A stretch of DNA of 64,000 nucleotides from Roseovarius sp. 217 (GTDB lineage Bacteria; Pseudomonadota; Alphaproteobacteria; Rhodobacterales; Rhodobacteraceae): positions 66,867 to 130,866 of the forward strand of contig NZ_CH902587.1 of the NCBI RefSeq assembly GCF_000152845.1, written 5' to 3'. Below, piece after piece: positions 1 to 8,852 of this stretch (position 1 is the stretch's first letter; each line of letters begins with the position of its first letter). A program made the position numbers and the translations under genes. A model generated the notes under the pieces. It worked only from the letters and a program-made list of their open reading frames with translations. It had not been told where the DNA came from and ran no database searches.

Positions 1-2
1 GC

Positions 3-239
3 CTTAGCCTTTACCGTCGGATCGGCCAGACGACGTTTCAATTCAGAAAAATCAAAATCGGAGGAATCGTGATGCTGGTGCTCGCAGGCTTTGTCGGAGG
101 GGCGCTCTGGGGTGGCTATCTGGCGCAACGGCGGAAAGGGAACCGCCTGGATATACTTCAATACGCGACAGGCTTCGGTATTGCTTTCGGCCTACTCGCT
201 TTTTTCGCCTCGGTGATCCTCTTGCGCATCACGTCTTGA
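3..239 (+). CDS. Small membrane protein, 5' end outside window
   Basis: An open frame runs from the window edge to a TGA at 237-239 with no stop, so the start may lie outside. An internal ATG at 72 (GTG at 69) preceded by GGAGG-like bases at 60-64 could instead start a 55-residue protein. The visible product has two hydrophobic stretches (around LVLAGFVGGALWGGY and FGLLAFFASVILL) separated by a basic, polar loop, which suggests a two-helix inner-membrane protein. It lies 24 bases upstream of the penicillin-acylase-like gene on the same strand and could share its transcript. I do not recognise a family. Confidence 0.5.
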   Translation, partial: LSLYRRIGQTTFQFRKIKIGGIVMLVLAGFVGGALWGGYLAQRRKGNRLDILQYATGFGIAFGLLAFFASVILLRITS

Positions 240-263
240 GATTGCTTTGGCACCGGCAACGAA

Positions 264-2183
264 TTGAAACGACTGTTCAACATATTACTGTACTTGCTCC
301 TGGCGATTTTTGCATCAGGACTGGCCGTATCCGGTGTCGTCTACTTTCTTTTGCGCGCCTCCGTCCCCGACTATGACGAGGATTTCAGTGTTGCGGGAAT
401 CGAAGGTCCAGTCGATATTCTGCGAGATGCTGCGGCCATACCGCACATTTCTGCAGACTCCGCTGCGGACGCCTATTTCGCGCTTGGTTTCGTTCACGCT
501 CAGGACAGGCTTGGCCAGTTATTGAGGGCAAGGCGGGCAGCGCAAGCCTTGTTGCCACTTGACCAGACGATCGAAGTCGAGCCTTCGACAGCCCAAGCGC
601 TCGACGCATATGCCGCTGGTGTCAACGCGTGGCTTGGTCTGGTATCCGAAGGCGGGCGCGGCAGAGGCTCACCCGATCTGTTGATCGCGGATGAGAGAAT
701 GATCGCTGCCTGGAGACCCGTCGATAGTCTCAGACTTGCCCAAGCGTTTCTGAACGATCTTCAACCCGAGAGACGCCAGAGTGACCTGTCCGGCTTGTCA
801 GATCGACCTCTTTTGCCCGAGCTGTTTGTGACCTCGCCCAAGGTCAGCCTCGATGCTTGGGCGTTGCCTGGAGACAGAACAGCTTCGGGAGCACCAATTC
901 TCGCCGCCGATATACGTGGCCCCTTATCGCTGCCTTCTGAATGGTACCTGGCGGATATTCAACTCCCGACCGGAGCCGCGATTGGGGCTACAATGCCGGG
1001 TGTGCCCTTCATTGTCGTCGGTCGCAGCGAACGCGTCGCTTGGGCGTTCCGATCTCTGTCACTGACTGCCCTTAAAGAGCCAGTGAGTCCCACCGCTGCC
1101 AAGGCCGGCAATTTTCTGATGATGCTTGACCGTCTGGCGCGGTCCGCCGATGTGAACGATGCTATGGACGCAAGCATGAACCTGGCACCAGCCGGATTGG
1201 AGATTCTTGCCATCGGCCGAGAAATCCTTGCTCGCTGGCCTGACAGGGAGGTCGAAACGCCTTTATCGTTTCGAGACGCCCGTCTGGCAGCTCTTGATGT
1301 GCGGCAACCGATATTCTCGGTCGAGGGCGCGATTGCGGCGCAGCGCGACACGGTCAGCACTGCCGCGCGGGCGCTTCTTCCTATAATGGCAAAAGAGCTC
1401 TGGTTCGTGGGTTCCGCAGGCGCTCTCGAAGAGAACCGCGCAGATGAGCTTCGCGGCGATATTCTGGGTCAACTTGCCCAATGGAATGGCGACATGGATC
1501 GCTTTTCACCGGAACCGCTCGTGTTCTGGGCCTGGGCGCGCGCGTTGCAAAAACGGATACTTCAGGATGAATTTCCATCCGCGACAACGGTCTGGGCCAG
1601 GCCAAATGCCGATATCCTATTTGCGGTGCTTTCAGATCGCGGAGGGAGCGCAATCTGGTGCGACATCCGCCCGTCCACCCGCATCGAGACCTGCCAGGAT
1701 CAGGTTCGTGCGGCCCTGGATGATGCCATCGGCTGGCTTGTCGACCGCTACGGACCCGATCCGTCAGATTGGGTCTGGGGCGAAGCACACGCTTTGAATA
1801 TGGGGTGGGCGCCAATCCGATCGAGTGGGATCATCAGCGATCTGCTGTCTCTCGAAGCCCCATCTTCGGGCGATCCATACACACTGATTGCAACGCTGTT
1901 CTCTTCTGACAATGACCGCCCCTTCGCGGCCAGCGCGGGCACCAATTTTCAGGCGGTCATGTCGTTTTCGGAAGAAGCCGGATCCTATTTCATCGCGCCA
2001 GCCGGTCAGTCCGGCCACCCGCTCTCACGTTTCTATGAAAACCTTTTTCTCATGTGGATGCAGGGCAAATATCTCACGATGTCCACTGATCTGTCCTTGG
2101 CCCGGGGTGGCGCTGTGGGAACATCCCGACTTTCACCGGTATCCGTCGATACGCCGACAATACAAAATGACAGGAGCCGATGA
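264..2183 (+). CDS. Penicillin acylase (S45) family protein, nucleophile apparently missing
   Basis: The 639-residue product has an N-terminal membrane anchor (about residues 5-30) and then the Ntn-hydrolase layout of the penicillin acylase family: an early DxxGIPHI-like segment (here RDAAAIPHISA), the RTASG-PILAAD block near residue 210, GATMPGVPFIVVG, and a C-terminal AGQSGHPLS block. Active family members have a Gly-Ser-Asn-x-Trp junction whose Ser becomes the N-terminal nucleophile. Here the aligned stretch is VSLDAWALPG, so Leu falls at the Ser position or one residue is inserted. The protein is also shorter than the usual 750-850 residues. It may be catalytically inactive. The start is a TTG at 264 just after an in-frame stop at 237. 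The stop overlaps the next ATG by 4 bases, so it is co-transcribed with the CtaG-like gene. Confidence 0.8.
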   Translation: MKRLFNILLYLLLAIFASGLAVSGVVYFLLRASVPDYDEDFSVAGIEGPVDILRDAAAIPHISADSAADAYFALGFVHAQDRLGQLLRARRAAQALLPLDQTIEVEPSTAQALDAYAAGVNAWLGLVSEGGRGRGSPDLLIADERMIAAWRPVDSLRLAQAFLNDLQPERRQSDLSGLSDRPLLPELFVTSPKVSLDAWALPGDRTASGAPILAADIRGPLSLPSEWYLADIQLPTGAAIGATMPGVPFIVVGRSERVAWAFRSLSLTALKEPVSPTAAKAGNFLMMLDRLARSADVNDAMDASMNLAPAGLEILAIGREILARWPDREVETPLSFRDARLAALDVRQPIFSVEGAIAAQRDTVSTAARALLPIMAKELWFVGSAGALEENRADELRGDILGQLAQWNGDMDRFSPEPLVFWAWARALQKRILQDEFPSATTVWARPNADILFAVLSDRGGSAIWCDIRPSTRIETCQDQVRAALDDAIGWLVDRYGPDPSDWVWGEAHALNMGWAPIRSSGIISDLLSLEAPSSGDPYTLIATLFSSDNDRPFAASAGTNFQAVMSFSEEAGSYFIAPAGQSGHPLSRFYENLFLMWMQGKYLTMSTDLSLARGGAVGTSRLSPVSVDTPTIQNDRSR

Positions 2184-3172
2184 TCACTTACTTCCTCCTT
2201 TTCGACCCGTTTGGGTATGCGATTTCGCCAGTGTCCCTTGTTTCCGTCAGCTTGGCCGCATGGGTCTACATGCGCGGCCTCGTGCGATCCGCTCGCATTC
2301 GCGGGACGGTGTCTATGTGGCGGCAAGCCCTGTTCCTCGCTGGCTTGACCTGCATTCTCGCGGCCACAAATGCGCCTCTGGCTTCGTTGGGGCATAGCCT
2401 CTTTTCGGTGCACCAAGTGGAGCACCTTCTCCTCCGCCTTGCAGGACCACTACTCTTCGCGGTCTCTCAGCCGTGGCGATTATTGCAAGCCGGTTTGAAC
2501 AGACGGTGGCGTCGATACCTCGACGCTCTTGGAAAATCTTTTGCATTTCGGTTCTTGGCACATCCGGTAACCGCCACTGCCGCGCTCATCACGTCGCTCT
2601 TTATCTGGCAGATTCCAGTGCTTTACGGACTTGCTCAGCGCATCGCGGCGATCGAGGTGTTCGCCCATTTTGCGATGGTGCTGGCAGGGATCTGGTATTT
2701 CGGCATGCTCTTCGACCCGAGAGATCCCCCTGAGGGCGCGAGGCGCGGCGCAAGGCTGATCTCCGGTTTCGCGGTGATCGTTTCAAACATTTTTCTGGGT
2801 TCCTTGACGACACTCAAAGAGGTGAGCCTCTATGCTTCCTACCAAACGGCGGGAACCGGGTTTCTCGATCCCCTGTCCGACGAAACCATGGGTGGCTACA
2901 CGATCTGGGTCCCGTCCTCGATGCTGATGATCGCCGCGATCATTCTGGTCATGAACGGGTGGAACGCGGCCGAGGTGCGTCGCTGGAATTCACGATACGA
3001 GTTGGTGCGAGGGTCAAACTCCGCGGCGCTCGAGTTTCCGGAAACGGCCGAAGAATTGCGTCTGAAAGTAGCAGAGCCAAACCGCGACATGGGCCGGACG
3101 CTCGCCATAGGTGCCTTGGTCATGTTCTTCATCGTCATGACGACGGTGGTGACAATTGTCTATGCGCTTTGA
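2180..3172 (+). CDS. CtaG/Caa3-type cytochrome c oxidase assembly protein
   Basis: The 330-residue polytopic membrane protein resembles the Caa3_CtaG family (PF09678), which helps insert copper into haem-copper oxidases or handles periplasmic copper. Seven to nine hydrophobic segments are visible. Membrane-embedded histidines typical of the family occur in GHSLFSVHQVEHL (about residues 74-86), AHPVTA and VFAHFAMV. The C-terminus has a polar stretch followed by a last helix. Its ATG overlaps the stop of the penicillin-acylase-like gene (ATGA), so the two are translationally coupled. The 243 bases after it hold no convincing gene. Copper handling fits the rest of the window, but the exact oxidase partner is not in view. 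Confidence 0.75.
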   Translation: MITYFLLFDPFGYAISPVSLVSVSLAAWVYMRGLVRSARIRGTVSMWRQALFLAGLTCILAATNAPLASLGHSLFSVHQVEHLLLRLAGPLLFAVSQPWRLLQAGLNRRWRRYLDALGKSFAFRFLAHPVTATAALITSLFIWQIPVLYGLAQRIAAIEVFAHFAMVLAGIWYFGMLFDPRDPPEGARRGARLISGFAVIVSNIFLGSLTTLKEVSLYASYQTAGTGFLDPLSDETMGGYTIWVPSSMLMIAAIILVMNGWNAAEVRRWNSRYELVRGSNSAALEFPETAEELRLKVAEPNRDMGRTLAIGALVMFFIVMTTVVTIVYAL

Positions 3173-3415
3173 ACAGAGGAGCAAATCAAAGGTTGTATCC
3201 ACGTCTTTTCCCGCGATCGACATTTTCGCTGCACCGTCGTCGCAGTCAGGGATTTTGGGCACACTATTTCGGGCTGGCCAAGCTCAGAGGACACGAACGA
3301 TTTTCTGCACTAAAGTTGACCATCAGAACAAATGCCAACCCACCAGCCTTTGACTGCTGACGCCGCCGCCTCCTGAGTCTTGCTTTGCTGAATTTCGCGA
3401 GAACTTGATGCTGCG
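3173..3415. other. Gene-free stretch between convergent genes
   Basis: This 243-base gap separates the CtaG-like gene (plus strand) from mntR (minus strand), which converge on it. Short open frames cross it, but none has a ribosome-binding site or a recognisable product, and I saw no strong terminator hairpin. Confidence 0.5.
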
Positions 3416-3886
3416 CTACTTGCCGCTCTGAGATTGCAGGAGGGCGTGTTCGAAGGCCTCCAGCGTGGTCGTGCTGACGTGATGCTCGATCCCCTCCGCA
3501 TCGCGTTCCGCAGTCTCTTCGTCGATTCCCAGGCTGAGGAGAAACGCGACGACGATCCTGTGTCGTCGGCGGCAGGCCTCGGCCAACTCCCGACCGGCAT
3601 CCGTGAGGAATATGGCGCGATAAGGTTCCCGCCGCACCAGGCCAGCAGCTTTGAGCCGCGAGATGTTCTTGGTCACGGTCGGCGGCTTCACTCCAAACCG
3701 TTCGGCGATCTCCACCGGCCTCGCCTCACCGCGCGACTCGATCAATTCGGCGATCAGTTCAACGTAATCTTCCGCCATTTCGCTCTCATGTGCCTGACGC
3801 ACGGTCGCGAACCCCTCAGCCTGTGCTTCGGGAGCCCTGTCGACAGTTTCGAACGGTTCATGTTCCTGTGATTGCAGCTTTGTCAT
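3416..3886 (-). CDS. mntR: MntR-type manganese-responsive DtxR-family regulator
   Basis: The 156-residue product matches MntR of enterobacteria through most of its length: the entry segment GFATVRQAHESEMAEDYVEL, a winged helix-turn-helix (ARPVEIAERFGVKPPTVTKNISRL) and the metal-binding/dimerisation part RRRHRIVVAFLL...ERDAEGIEHHVS with the Glu and His ligands of the Mn site. MntR binds DNA with Mn(II) and represses manganese uptake genes. I chose the ATG at 3886; a TTG at 3922 would add 12 residues. It is divergent from the cytochrome c-PhnDCE operon, and a palindrome suited to it lies between them. Confidence 0.88.
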   Translation of the reverse strand: MTKLQSQEHEPFETVDRAPEAQAEGFATVRQAHESEMAEDYVELIAELIESRGEARPVEIAERFGVKPPTVTKNISRLKAAGLVRREPYRAIFLTDAGRELAEACRRRHRIVVAFLLSLGIDEETAERDAEGIEHHVSTTTLEAFEHALLQSQSGK

Positions 3887-3915
3887 ACTTGGGACTTTGC
3901 AGGGAAACTGCAGGA

Positions 3916-3943
3916 TTGACAACTTGTTTGCTTAGGGTAGATA
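3916..3943 (+). promoter_or_regulatory. Sigma-70-type promoter of the di-haem cytochrome/PhnDCE operon
   Basis: A perfect -35 TTGACA (3916-3921) and a -10 TAGATA (3938-3943) are separated by 16 bases and point toward the GTG start at 3981. The MntR-like palindrome begins inside or immediately after the -10, the usual place for a repressor site. Confidence 0.6.
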
Positions 3944-3962
3944 AATTAGCCATGTCTAACTT
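3943..3962. promoter_or_regulatory. Probable MntR operator palindrome
   Basis: The 20 bases AAATTAGCCATGTCTAACTT read almost the same on both strands (16 of 20 symmetric), with a core TTAGnCATGnCTAA at 3946-3959. It sits between mntR and the divergent operon, directly downstream of the -10 hexamer. Position, length and AT-rich symmetry fit a DtxR/MntR-class site; the assignment to MntR is inferred from adjacency. Confidence 0.6.
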
Positions 3963-3980
3963 TTGAATTCGGAGACTGCG

Positions 3981-5861
3981 GTGATTCAGAAATTCCTTGG
4001 AGCGTTCATTGCCGCACTCGCAAGCGCGCTCGTCCTGTCCGGACCTGTCGCTGCGACGCCTGCCAAGGAGGCTCCATGGCTTCCCGAGGCGGCGGCCTAC
4101 CGGCTGACTCTCTTCCTCGGAAATCTCAAACCGCTGCCTTGGGATGACGTCGGGACCGCCTGGGCCGAACCCTACCGGGGTTCGGAATTCTCTGTCGGTG
4201 CACTAGCATGGCTGGACGGCAGCAGCGACATCGGACCCGCCCCCCTTCTGGACGCCATCACTCGCGAGGACCGCCAGGCGGTCTTCGCCGAGGCGACGCG
4301 GCTGATAGCGCGCCGGATCGACGAGGAACTGGACCGGGCAGTCATGGCCGACGACCCTGCACGTGCGCAGCAGGCCGTGCGGACAGCTCGAGAACTCTAT
4401 CGCGCGTTCGCGGACGGTATCGCGACTGCTGATCCCGACGCTTCGAGACGCATCGGCCTCGCCTGGCTGGAACTCAACAGCAGCACAGGCTCCGCCGGTG
4501 TTCTTGGTGCTGGTGCCACACCCGCGAGTCGCAAAACCATGGAAGCCGCGCGCGAAGTCATCTCCCTCTATCTCGCCGAGAATTTCCTCGTTGACGATTT
4601 CGCGCCGCGCCGGACGCTGAGCGCGCTGCCGGAAACTGTTGTCCAGAGTGGCCGCACCATCGAGGTGCCGCCTAGCCTGCCGCCGGGGTCTGACATCTTC
4701 GATCAGGATCCGCTGCCGCGCCTCGTCCTCAATTTCGAGGAGCAGGGCATCGACGAGACCGACCTGCCTTTGGTGGCCTATGGCGACATGCTGTTCGACA
4801 GCGCGCAAATCTTTGGCAATCCGGCGCAGGACCTCGGGGTTGCTTGTTCGACCTGTCACAACCGCTCGGACGTTAACCAGCGGCTTTTCATTCCGGGTGC
4901 GAGCCATCAGCCAGGCGGGATCGATGTCGATGGCGCCTTCTTCAACCCGATCTTCAATGACCGGCGCGATGATCCGATTGACATCCCCAGCCTCCGTGGC
5001 CTGCGCTTCACCGGGCCCTACGGCCGCGATGGCCGCTTCGCCTCCTTGCGCGATTTCACCCGCAACGTCATCGTCAACGAGTTCGGCGGCGATGAACCGA
5101 CGCCCTTCATGCTGGATGCTCTGCTCGCCTACATGCGCGAATTCGACTTCCTGCCCAACTCCATGCTGACACGGGATGGTCAGCTGACCGAAGCCGCTCC
5201 CGAGGCCGCGCAGCGCGGCGAAGCGATCTTCAATACGCCCTTCGCGGCGCTCGGCGACCGTTCCTGCGCCAGCTGCCACGTCCCGGACACGAACTTCCTG
5301 GACCGGCAGGCCCATGATATCGGCTCGGTTGCGTCGGCCTACGATGGCGCCCGCACCGGTGCGATGGATACACCCACGCTGCTCGGCACCGCCTACACCG
5401 CACCCTATTTCCATGACGGGTCTTTGCCGACGCTAGCCGCTGTCGTGGACTGGTTCGACGAATCGAAAGCGCTCCGGCTGACCGCTGCGGAAAGGGCTGA
5501 CCTGACTGCCTATCTGGAGACCGTGGGCGCAGCGGACGAGCCCTATGAGGCGTTCGACGCCGAGAACACCGCCTTCCGGCTGGCATTCTCCGAACTTACG
5601 ACATTCGCCTCGACGCTTGATACGCTGCTGCCGCAGCGGGATGCAGAACACATCCTGCTGCTGACCGACACCGTGGCCGTGGACCTTTCGGCGGACGCCA
5701 GCACAATGTCGAACCTGGCTGCGCGGCCTGAAGTTTACATGTTGGCCGAACGTCTGGCCGAGGTTGGTGACGCCGTTCGTGCTGATGACTGGGTGGCCGC
5801 CGAAACAAGCTGGACCGCGTTCAGGACCGAAGCCGACGCAATCGCAGAAAGGGCATTCTGA
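3981..5861 (+). CDS. Di-haem cytochrome c of the MauG/cytochrome c peroxidase group with long flanking domains
   Basis: The product of about 626 residues has a Sec signal peptide (roughly residues 1-27, hydrophobic core then ATPAKEAP) and two haem c motifs, CSTCH at 289-293 and CASCH at 429-433, the spacing seen in bacterial di-haem peroxidases and MauG-like proteins. It is much longer than a standard peroxidase (about 330 residues): about 230 mostly helical residues precede the haem core and about 100 helical residues follow it. I could not match these flanks to a family. The GTG at 3981 has GGAG six bases upstream and is preferred to an in-frame TTG at 3963. The stop overlaps the PhnD-like start, so it heads the transporter operon. 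A periplasmic redox step tied to uptake is inferred. Confidence 0.8.
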   Translation: MIQKFLGAFIAALASALVLSGPVAATPAKEAPWLPEAAAYRLTLFLGNLKPLPWDDVGTAWAEPYRGSEFSVGALAWLDGSSDIGPAPLLDAITREDRQAVFAEATRLIARRIDEELDRAVMADDPARAQQAVRTARELYRAFADGIATADPDASRRIGLAWLELNSSTGSAGVLGAGATPASRKTMEAAREVISLYLAENFLVDDFAPRRTLSALPETVVQSGRTIEVPPSLPPGSDIFDQDPLPRLVLNFEEQGIDETDLPLVAYGDMLFDSAQIFGNPAQDLGVACSTCHNRSDVNQRLFIPGASHQPGGIDVDGAFFNPIFNDRRDDPIDIPSLRGLRFTGPYGRDGRFASLRDFTRNVIVNEFGGDEPTPFMLDALLAYMREFDFLPNSMLTRDGQLTEAAPEAAQRGEAIFNTPFAALGDRSCASCHVPDTNFLDRQAHDIGSVASAYDGARTGAMDTPTLLGTAYTAPYFHDGSLPTLAAVVDWFDESKALRLTAAERADLTAYLETVGAADEPYEAFDAENTAFRLAFSELTTFASTLDTLLPQRDAEHILLLTDTVAVDLSADASTMSNLAARPEVYMLAERLAEVGDAVRADDWVAAETSWTAFRTEADAIAERAF

Positions 5862-6736
5862 TGGCGATCCATATGAACCGCAGAACGATGTTGGCGCTGG
5901 CCAGTGCGGGCGCAGTATCGCTCGCAACCCCGCTGGCTGCGCAGGACACTGCGTTGCGGCTGGCTTTCATCCCGCAGGAGAACCCCGAGAAGCTTCTGGG
6001 CGACATTGAAGCCATCACCGGCTGGCTGGCTAGTGAGATCGACGTCCCCGTCGAAGGGTTCGTTACCATCGACCATGCAGCGGCGGTCGAAGCGCTGCGC
6101 AATGGTGACGCGGATATCTCTTTCATGGGCGCCCTGCCCTTCGTTCTGGCCGAGGCCGAGATCGGCGCGGTGCCGCTTCTCTCCGAGGTCTACCGCGACG
6201 CGCCGAGTTATACGGGACGCATTTTCGTGCGTCGCGACAGTGGCATCGGCGCGCTTGCAGACCTGCGCGGACGCGACATCGCATTCGCCGATCCGATCTC
6301 GGAATCGGGCTATCTCTACCCGCTCGCCGAATTCGTCGAGGCTCGGCTGATCGACGGCCCAGGCGCGGCGGAGGCATTCTTCGGCCGCGTCTTCTTCGCA
6401 GGCGGCTATCAGCAGGCCATGCAGGCGATGGCCGAAGGTCTGGTCGACGCTGCGGGTGCCAGCCAGTATGCCGATCTGCTCCTGACGCCGCAGCAGCAAG
6501 CAGAGGTGACATGGATCGCGGAAAGCCCGCCAATCCCGAGCCATGTCGTGATCGCGCGACCCGGGTTGGATGCCGAGGTGCAAGACCGCTTCACCAACGC
6601 GATGCTGCGGCTCAACGAGCCCGAGAACCGCGACAAGCTGCGCTATCTCTACGGGCCGGACGGCTATGTCAGGGCCGACCCTGCCGCCTATGACGGCGTG
6701 CGCGACATGGCACGGCGATATGGGCTCCTGGAATGA
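5861..6736 (+). CDS. PhnD-family periplasmic substrate-binding protein
   Basis: The 291-residue product has a twin-arginine-like leader (NRRTMLALASAGAVSLATPLAAQ) and the PhnD-like fold (PF12974): LRLAFIPQENPEKL at the start, DISFMGALPFVLA, and DLRGRDIAFADPISESGYLYP in the hinge. Family members bind phosphonate, phosphite or phosphate, but ligands across the family are diverse and often unknown. It overlaps the cytochrome stop (TGATG) and the ATPase start. Control by MntR and coupling to a di-haem cytochrome point to a metal or metal complex rather than phosphonate; this is inference. No C-P lyase genes are in the window. Confidence 0.82.
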   Translation: MAIHMNRRTMLALASAGAVSLATPLAAQDTALRLAFIPQENPEKLLGDIEAITGWLASEIDVPVEGFVTIDHAAAVEALRNGDADISFMGALPFVLAEAEIGAVPLLSEVYRDAPSYTGRIFVRRDSGIGALADLRGRDIAFADPISESGYLYPLAEFVEARLIDGPGAAEAFFGRVFFAGGYQQAMQAMAEGLVDAAGASQYADLLLTPQQQAEVTWIAESPPIPSHVVIARPGLDAEVQDRFTNAMLRLNEPENRDKLRYLYGPDGYVRADPAAYDGVRDMARRYGLLE

Positions 6737-7515
6737 CCACCGCCATCCGGATCGACGACCTGAACTTTGCCCATCCGGGCGGGAGTGTTCCGGCGCTGGA
6801 GCGGGTCTCGCTTACGATTTCGACCGGCGAAAGCGTCGCTTTGCTTGGCCCGTCCGGGGCAGGAAAAACAACGCTGCTGGCATTGCTCGACGGCAGGCTT
6901 CAGGGCTGGCGCGGGCGCGTTTCAATCTTGGGTGCGCCGCTCGATCCCGACCAACCGCCGCCGCGCGCAAGCCGACCTGATACCGGTTTCGTGTTTCAGG
7001 AATTCGCCCTCGTCGAACGCTCCACGGTTCTGCGCAACGTGCTCAATGGCCGCCTAGGGCGGATGGCGCCCCTGCGCGCCCTGCTGGGGTCGCCAACGCC
7101 ACATGATCTCGACATGGCGCGCACAGCCCTCACCGATTGCGGCATTGCCGATCTCGCCGAACGCCGGGTCGACAGTCTCAGCGGCGGCCAGCGGCAGCGC
7201 GTGGCCATTGCGCGGTGTCTCGCGCAGGAGCCACGGCTGATCCTCGCCGACGAGCCGGTGAGCAACCTCGACCCCACCCGCGCTGGGGAGGTCTTGGCGC
7301 TGCTGACCGGGGCGGCACAAGCGCGCGGCGCAACGGCGCTGTTTTCCTCGCACCAGCCCGACCTGGCGCGGCGTTTCGCGGAGCGCATCATCGGCATGCG
7401 GAACGGGCGGATCGTGTTCGATGTGCCGACATCCGAGTTGCAGGACGAGGCGACGGCGGCTCTCTACCGGGAGGCAGAGCCGCTGCCCGGTTCCGGCCTC
7501 CGGGCGGTGTCCTGA
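6733..7515 (+). CDS. PhnC-like ABC transporter ATPase
   Basis: The 260-residue nucleotide-binding subunit has Walker A GPSGAGKTT (39-47), Q-loop (FQE, about 89), signature LSGGQ (149-153) and Walker B LILADEP (169-175) with the following NLD and the SSHQP switch. It powers import by the adjacent PhnD/PhnE-like proteins. Its ATG overlaps the PhnD stop by 4 bases, and its stop overlaps the permease start (TGATG), so all three are one translationally coupled unit. Confidence 0.87.
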   Translation: MTTAIRIDDLNFAHPGGSVPALERVSLTISTGESVALLGPSGAGKTTLLALLDGRLQGWRGRVSILGAPLDPDQPPPRASRPDTGFVFQEFALVERSTVLRNVLNGRLGRMAPLRALLGSPTPHDLDMARTALTDCGIADLAERRVDSLSGGQRQRVAIARCLAQEPRLILADEPVSNLDPTRAGEVLALLTGAAQARGATALFSSHQPDLARRFAERIIGMRNGRIVFDVPTSELQDEATAALYREAEPLPGSGLRAVS

Positions 7516-8273
7516 TGGGCCACCGCAGGTTCGGCGGCTTCGCGACCAGCACCCTGATCGCAGGCGCAATCCTCTGGTCCTTCGCCACGACCGATGTCGA
7601 ATTGTCGCGTCTCGTTTCGGCCGGTCCGCGGATCGCTGACTTTCTCGGGCGGATGTTCCCGCCCGATCCGACAGTGATGGCCGAGATCAGGAAGGGCAGC
7701 GCGGAAACGCTGAGAATAGCGATCCTCGGTTCCCTCGGCGCTGTGATCCTGTCGATCCCTCTGGCCATCCTCGCCTCCGAGACCATGGTCTCGCGCATGG
7801 TGTTCGGCCCTGTGCGCGCGCTGCTGGCCTTTATCCGGGCCGTGCCGCTGATCCTCGTGGCCATGCTTATGGTGGGCGCTGTCGGGCTCGGGCCGCTGCC
7901 CGGCATCATCGCGGTCGCCTTTCATGCAACGGGGATGCTCGCCAAGTTCTATGCCGAGGCGATCGACGGCGTGTCCCGCGCGCCGATCGCAGCACTGGAA
8001 AGCGCCGGCGCCGGACCGCTCGTGCGGCTCAGGCATGCGATCTGGCCGCAGATGGCCCCAGTCATTGCCCGCGACACGATTTTCCGGTTCGAGTTGAACC
8101 TGCGCGAGTCGCTGATCCTCGGCATCGTCGGCGCGGGTGGGATCGGCTTCTACATCCAGACCTACGTGAGATCCTTCCAGTATGATAAGGCCGCCAGCGT
8201 CACGATTGCGGTCGTCGTCATGGTCATGGCCATTGAGGCGATCAACGTCGCACTGCGGCGCCGCTTCACCTGA
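7515..8273 (+). CDS. PhnE-like ABC transporter permease
   Basis: The 252-residue product is a PhnE-type inner-membrane permease: an N-terminal helix, a periplasmic loop, then the binding-protein-dependent transport core with helices around AILGSLGAVILSIPLAIL, VRALLAFIRAVPLILVAML and SLILGIVGAGGIGFYI. The coupling helix lies near EAIDGVSRAPIAALESAGAG. Its ATG overlaps the ATPase stop. It closes the operon and meets the convergent L,D-transpeptidase gene only 3 bases later. Confidence 0.85.
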   Translation: MGHRRFGGFATSTLIAGAILWSFATTDVELSRLVSAGPRIADFLGRMFPPDPTVMAEIRKGSAETLRIAILGSLGAVILSIPLAILASETMVSRMVFGPVRALLAFIRAVPLILVAMLMVGAVGLGPLPGIIAVAFHATGMLAKFYAEAIDGVSRAPIAALESAGAGPLVRLRHAIWPQMAPVIARDTIFRFELNLRESLILGIVGAGGIGFYIQTYVRSFQYDKAASVTIAVVVMVMAIEAINVALRRRFT

Positions 8274-8276
8274 TCC

Positions 8277-8789
8277 TTAGGCGTAAATGTCGATCGGTGT
8301 CCCGTCCCTGACCATGGCATAGATTTCCTCGATCTGGCGGTCAGTGACGGCGATGCAGCCTGCCGTCCAGTCGCGGACATTCATTGGGTCGATCCCCTTG
8401 CGCGGTCCGCCGTGGATGAAAATGTCGCCACCGGGCGACTTTCCTTGAGCCTGCGCAAAAGCGATGTCTGCCGCGTTGGGATATGAGATGCCAATCGACA
8501 GGTGAAAGAGGCTCTCCGGGTTGCGCCGATCAATCACGTAGGAGCCCTCCGGCGTACGGCCGTCCCCCTCGAACTGCTTGTGACCTTCGGGCGCGAAGCC
8601 TAATCCGATGGGATAGGTCCGCAAGACGTCATCCACCCCGTCCAGAACCAGGAACCGCTGTGCCTTATACATGCGTAGCCGGGTCACTTCGGGTCCGTTG
8701 TACGACCGGAACTTGCTGGCACAACCTGACAGGAAGGCGGCCAATCCGCCCATCAAAAAGGCGCGCCGTGGAAATCTGGTGTTTGTCAC
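8277..8789 (-). CDS. L,D-transpeptidase lipoprotein (YkuD family), copy 1
   Basis: The 170-residue product has a lipoprotein leader ending in the lipobox LSGC near residue 22 and a YkuD catalytic domain with HGGP and DWTAGCIAV, the His and Cys of the transpeptidase site. Such enzymes make 3-3 cross-links in peptidoglycan or attach proteins to it. This copy is the divergent one of the four in the region. It lies 63 bases downstream of zntA on the same strand, so it is probably transcribed from the zntA promoter. Confidence 0.85.
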   Translation of the reverse strand: MTNTRFPRRAFLMGGLAAFLSGCASKFRSYNGPEVTRLRMYKAQRFLVLDGVDDVLRTYPIGLGFAPEGHKQFEGDGRTPEGSYVIDRRNPESLFHLSIGISYPNAADIAFAQAQGKSPGGDIFIHGGPRKGIDPMNVRDWTAGCIAVTDRQIEEIYAMVRDGTPIDIYA

Positions 8790-8852
8790 TGCTCGACGCC
8801 CCTTTTTGCGAGGTCTGTTGGTGCCAGAGGTTACTCTACCGAAGACGTCGGA

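Noticed and set aside
4203..5414. A 403-codon open frame opposite the di-haem cytochrome gene.
   Set aside because: It is a shadow of the real gene in GC-rich DNA: no ribosome-binding site, no domain, and the opposite strand has haem motifs and a signal peptide.
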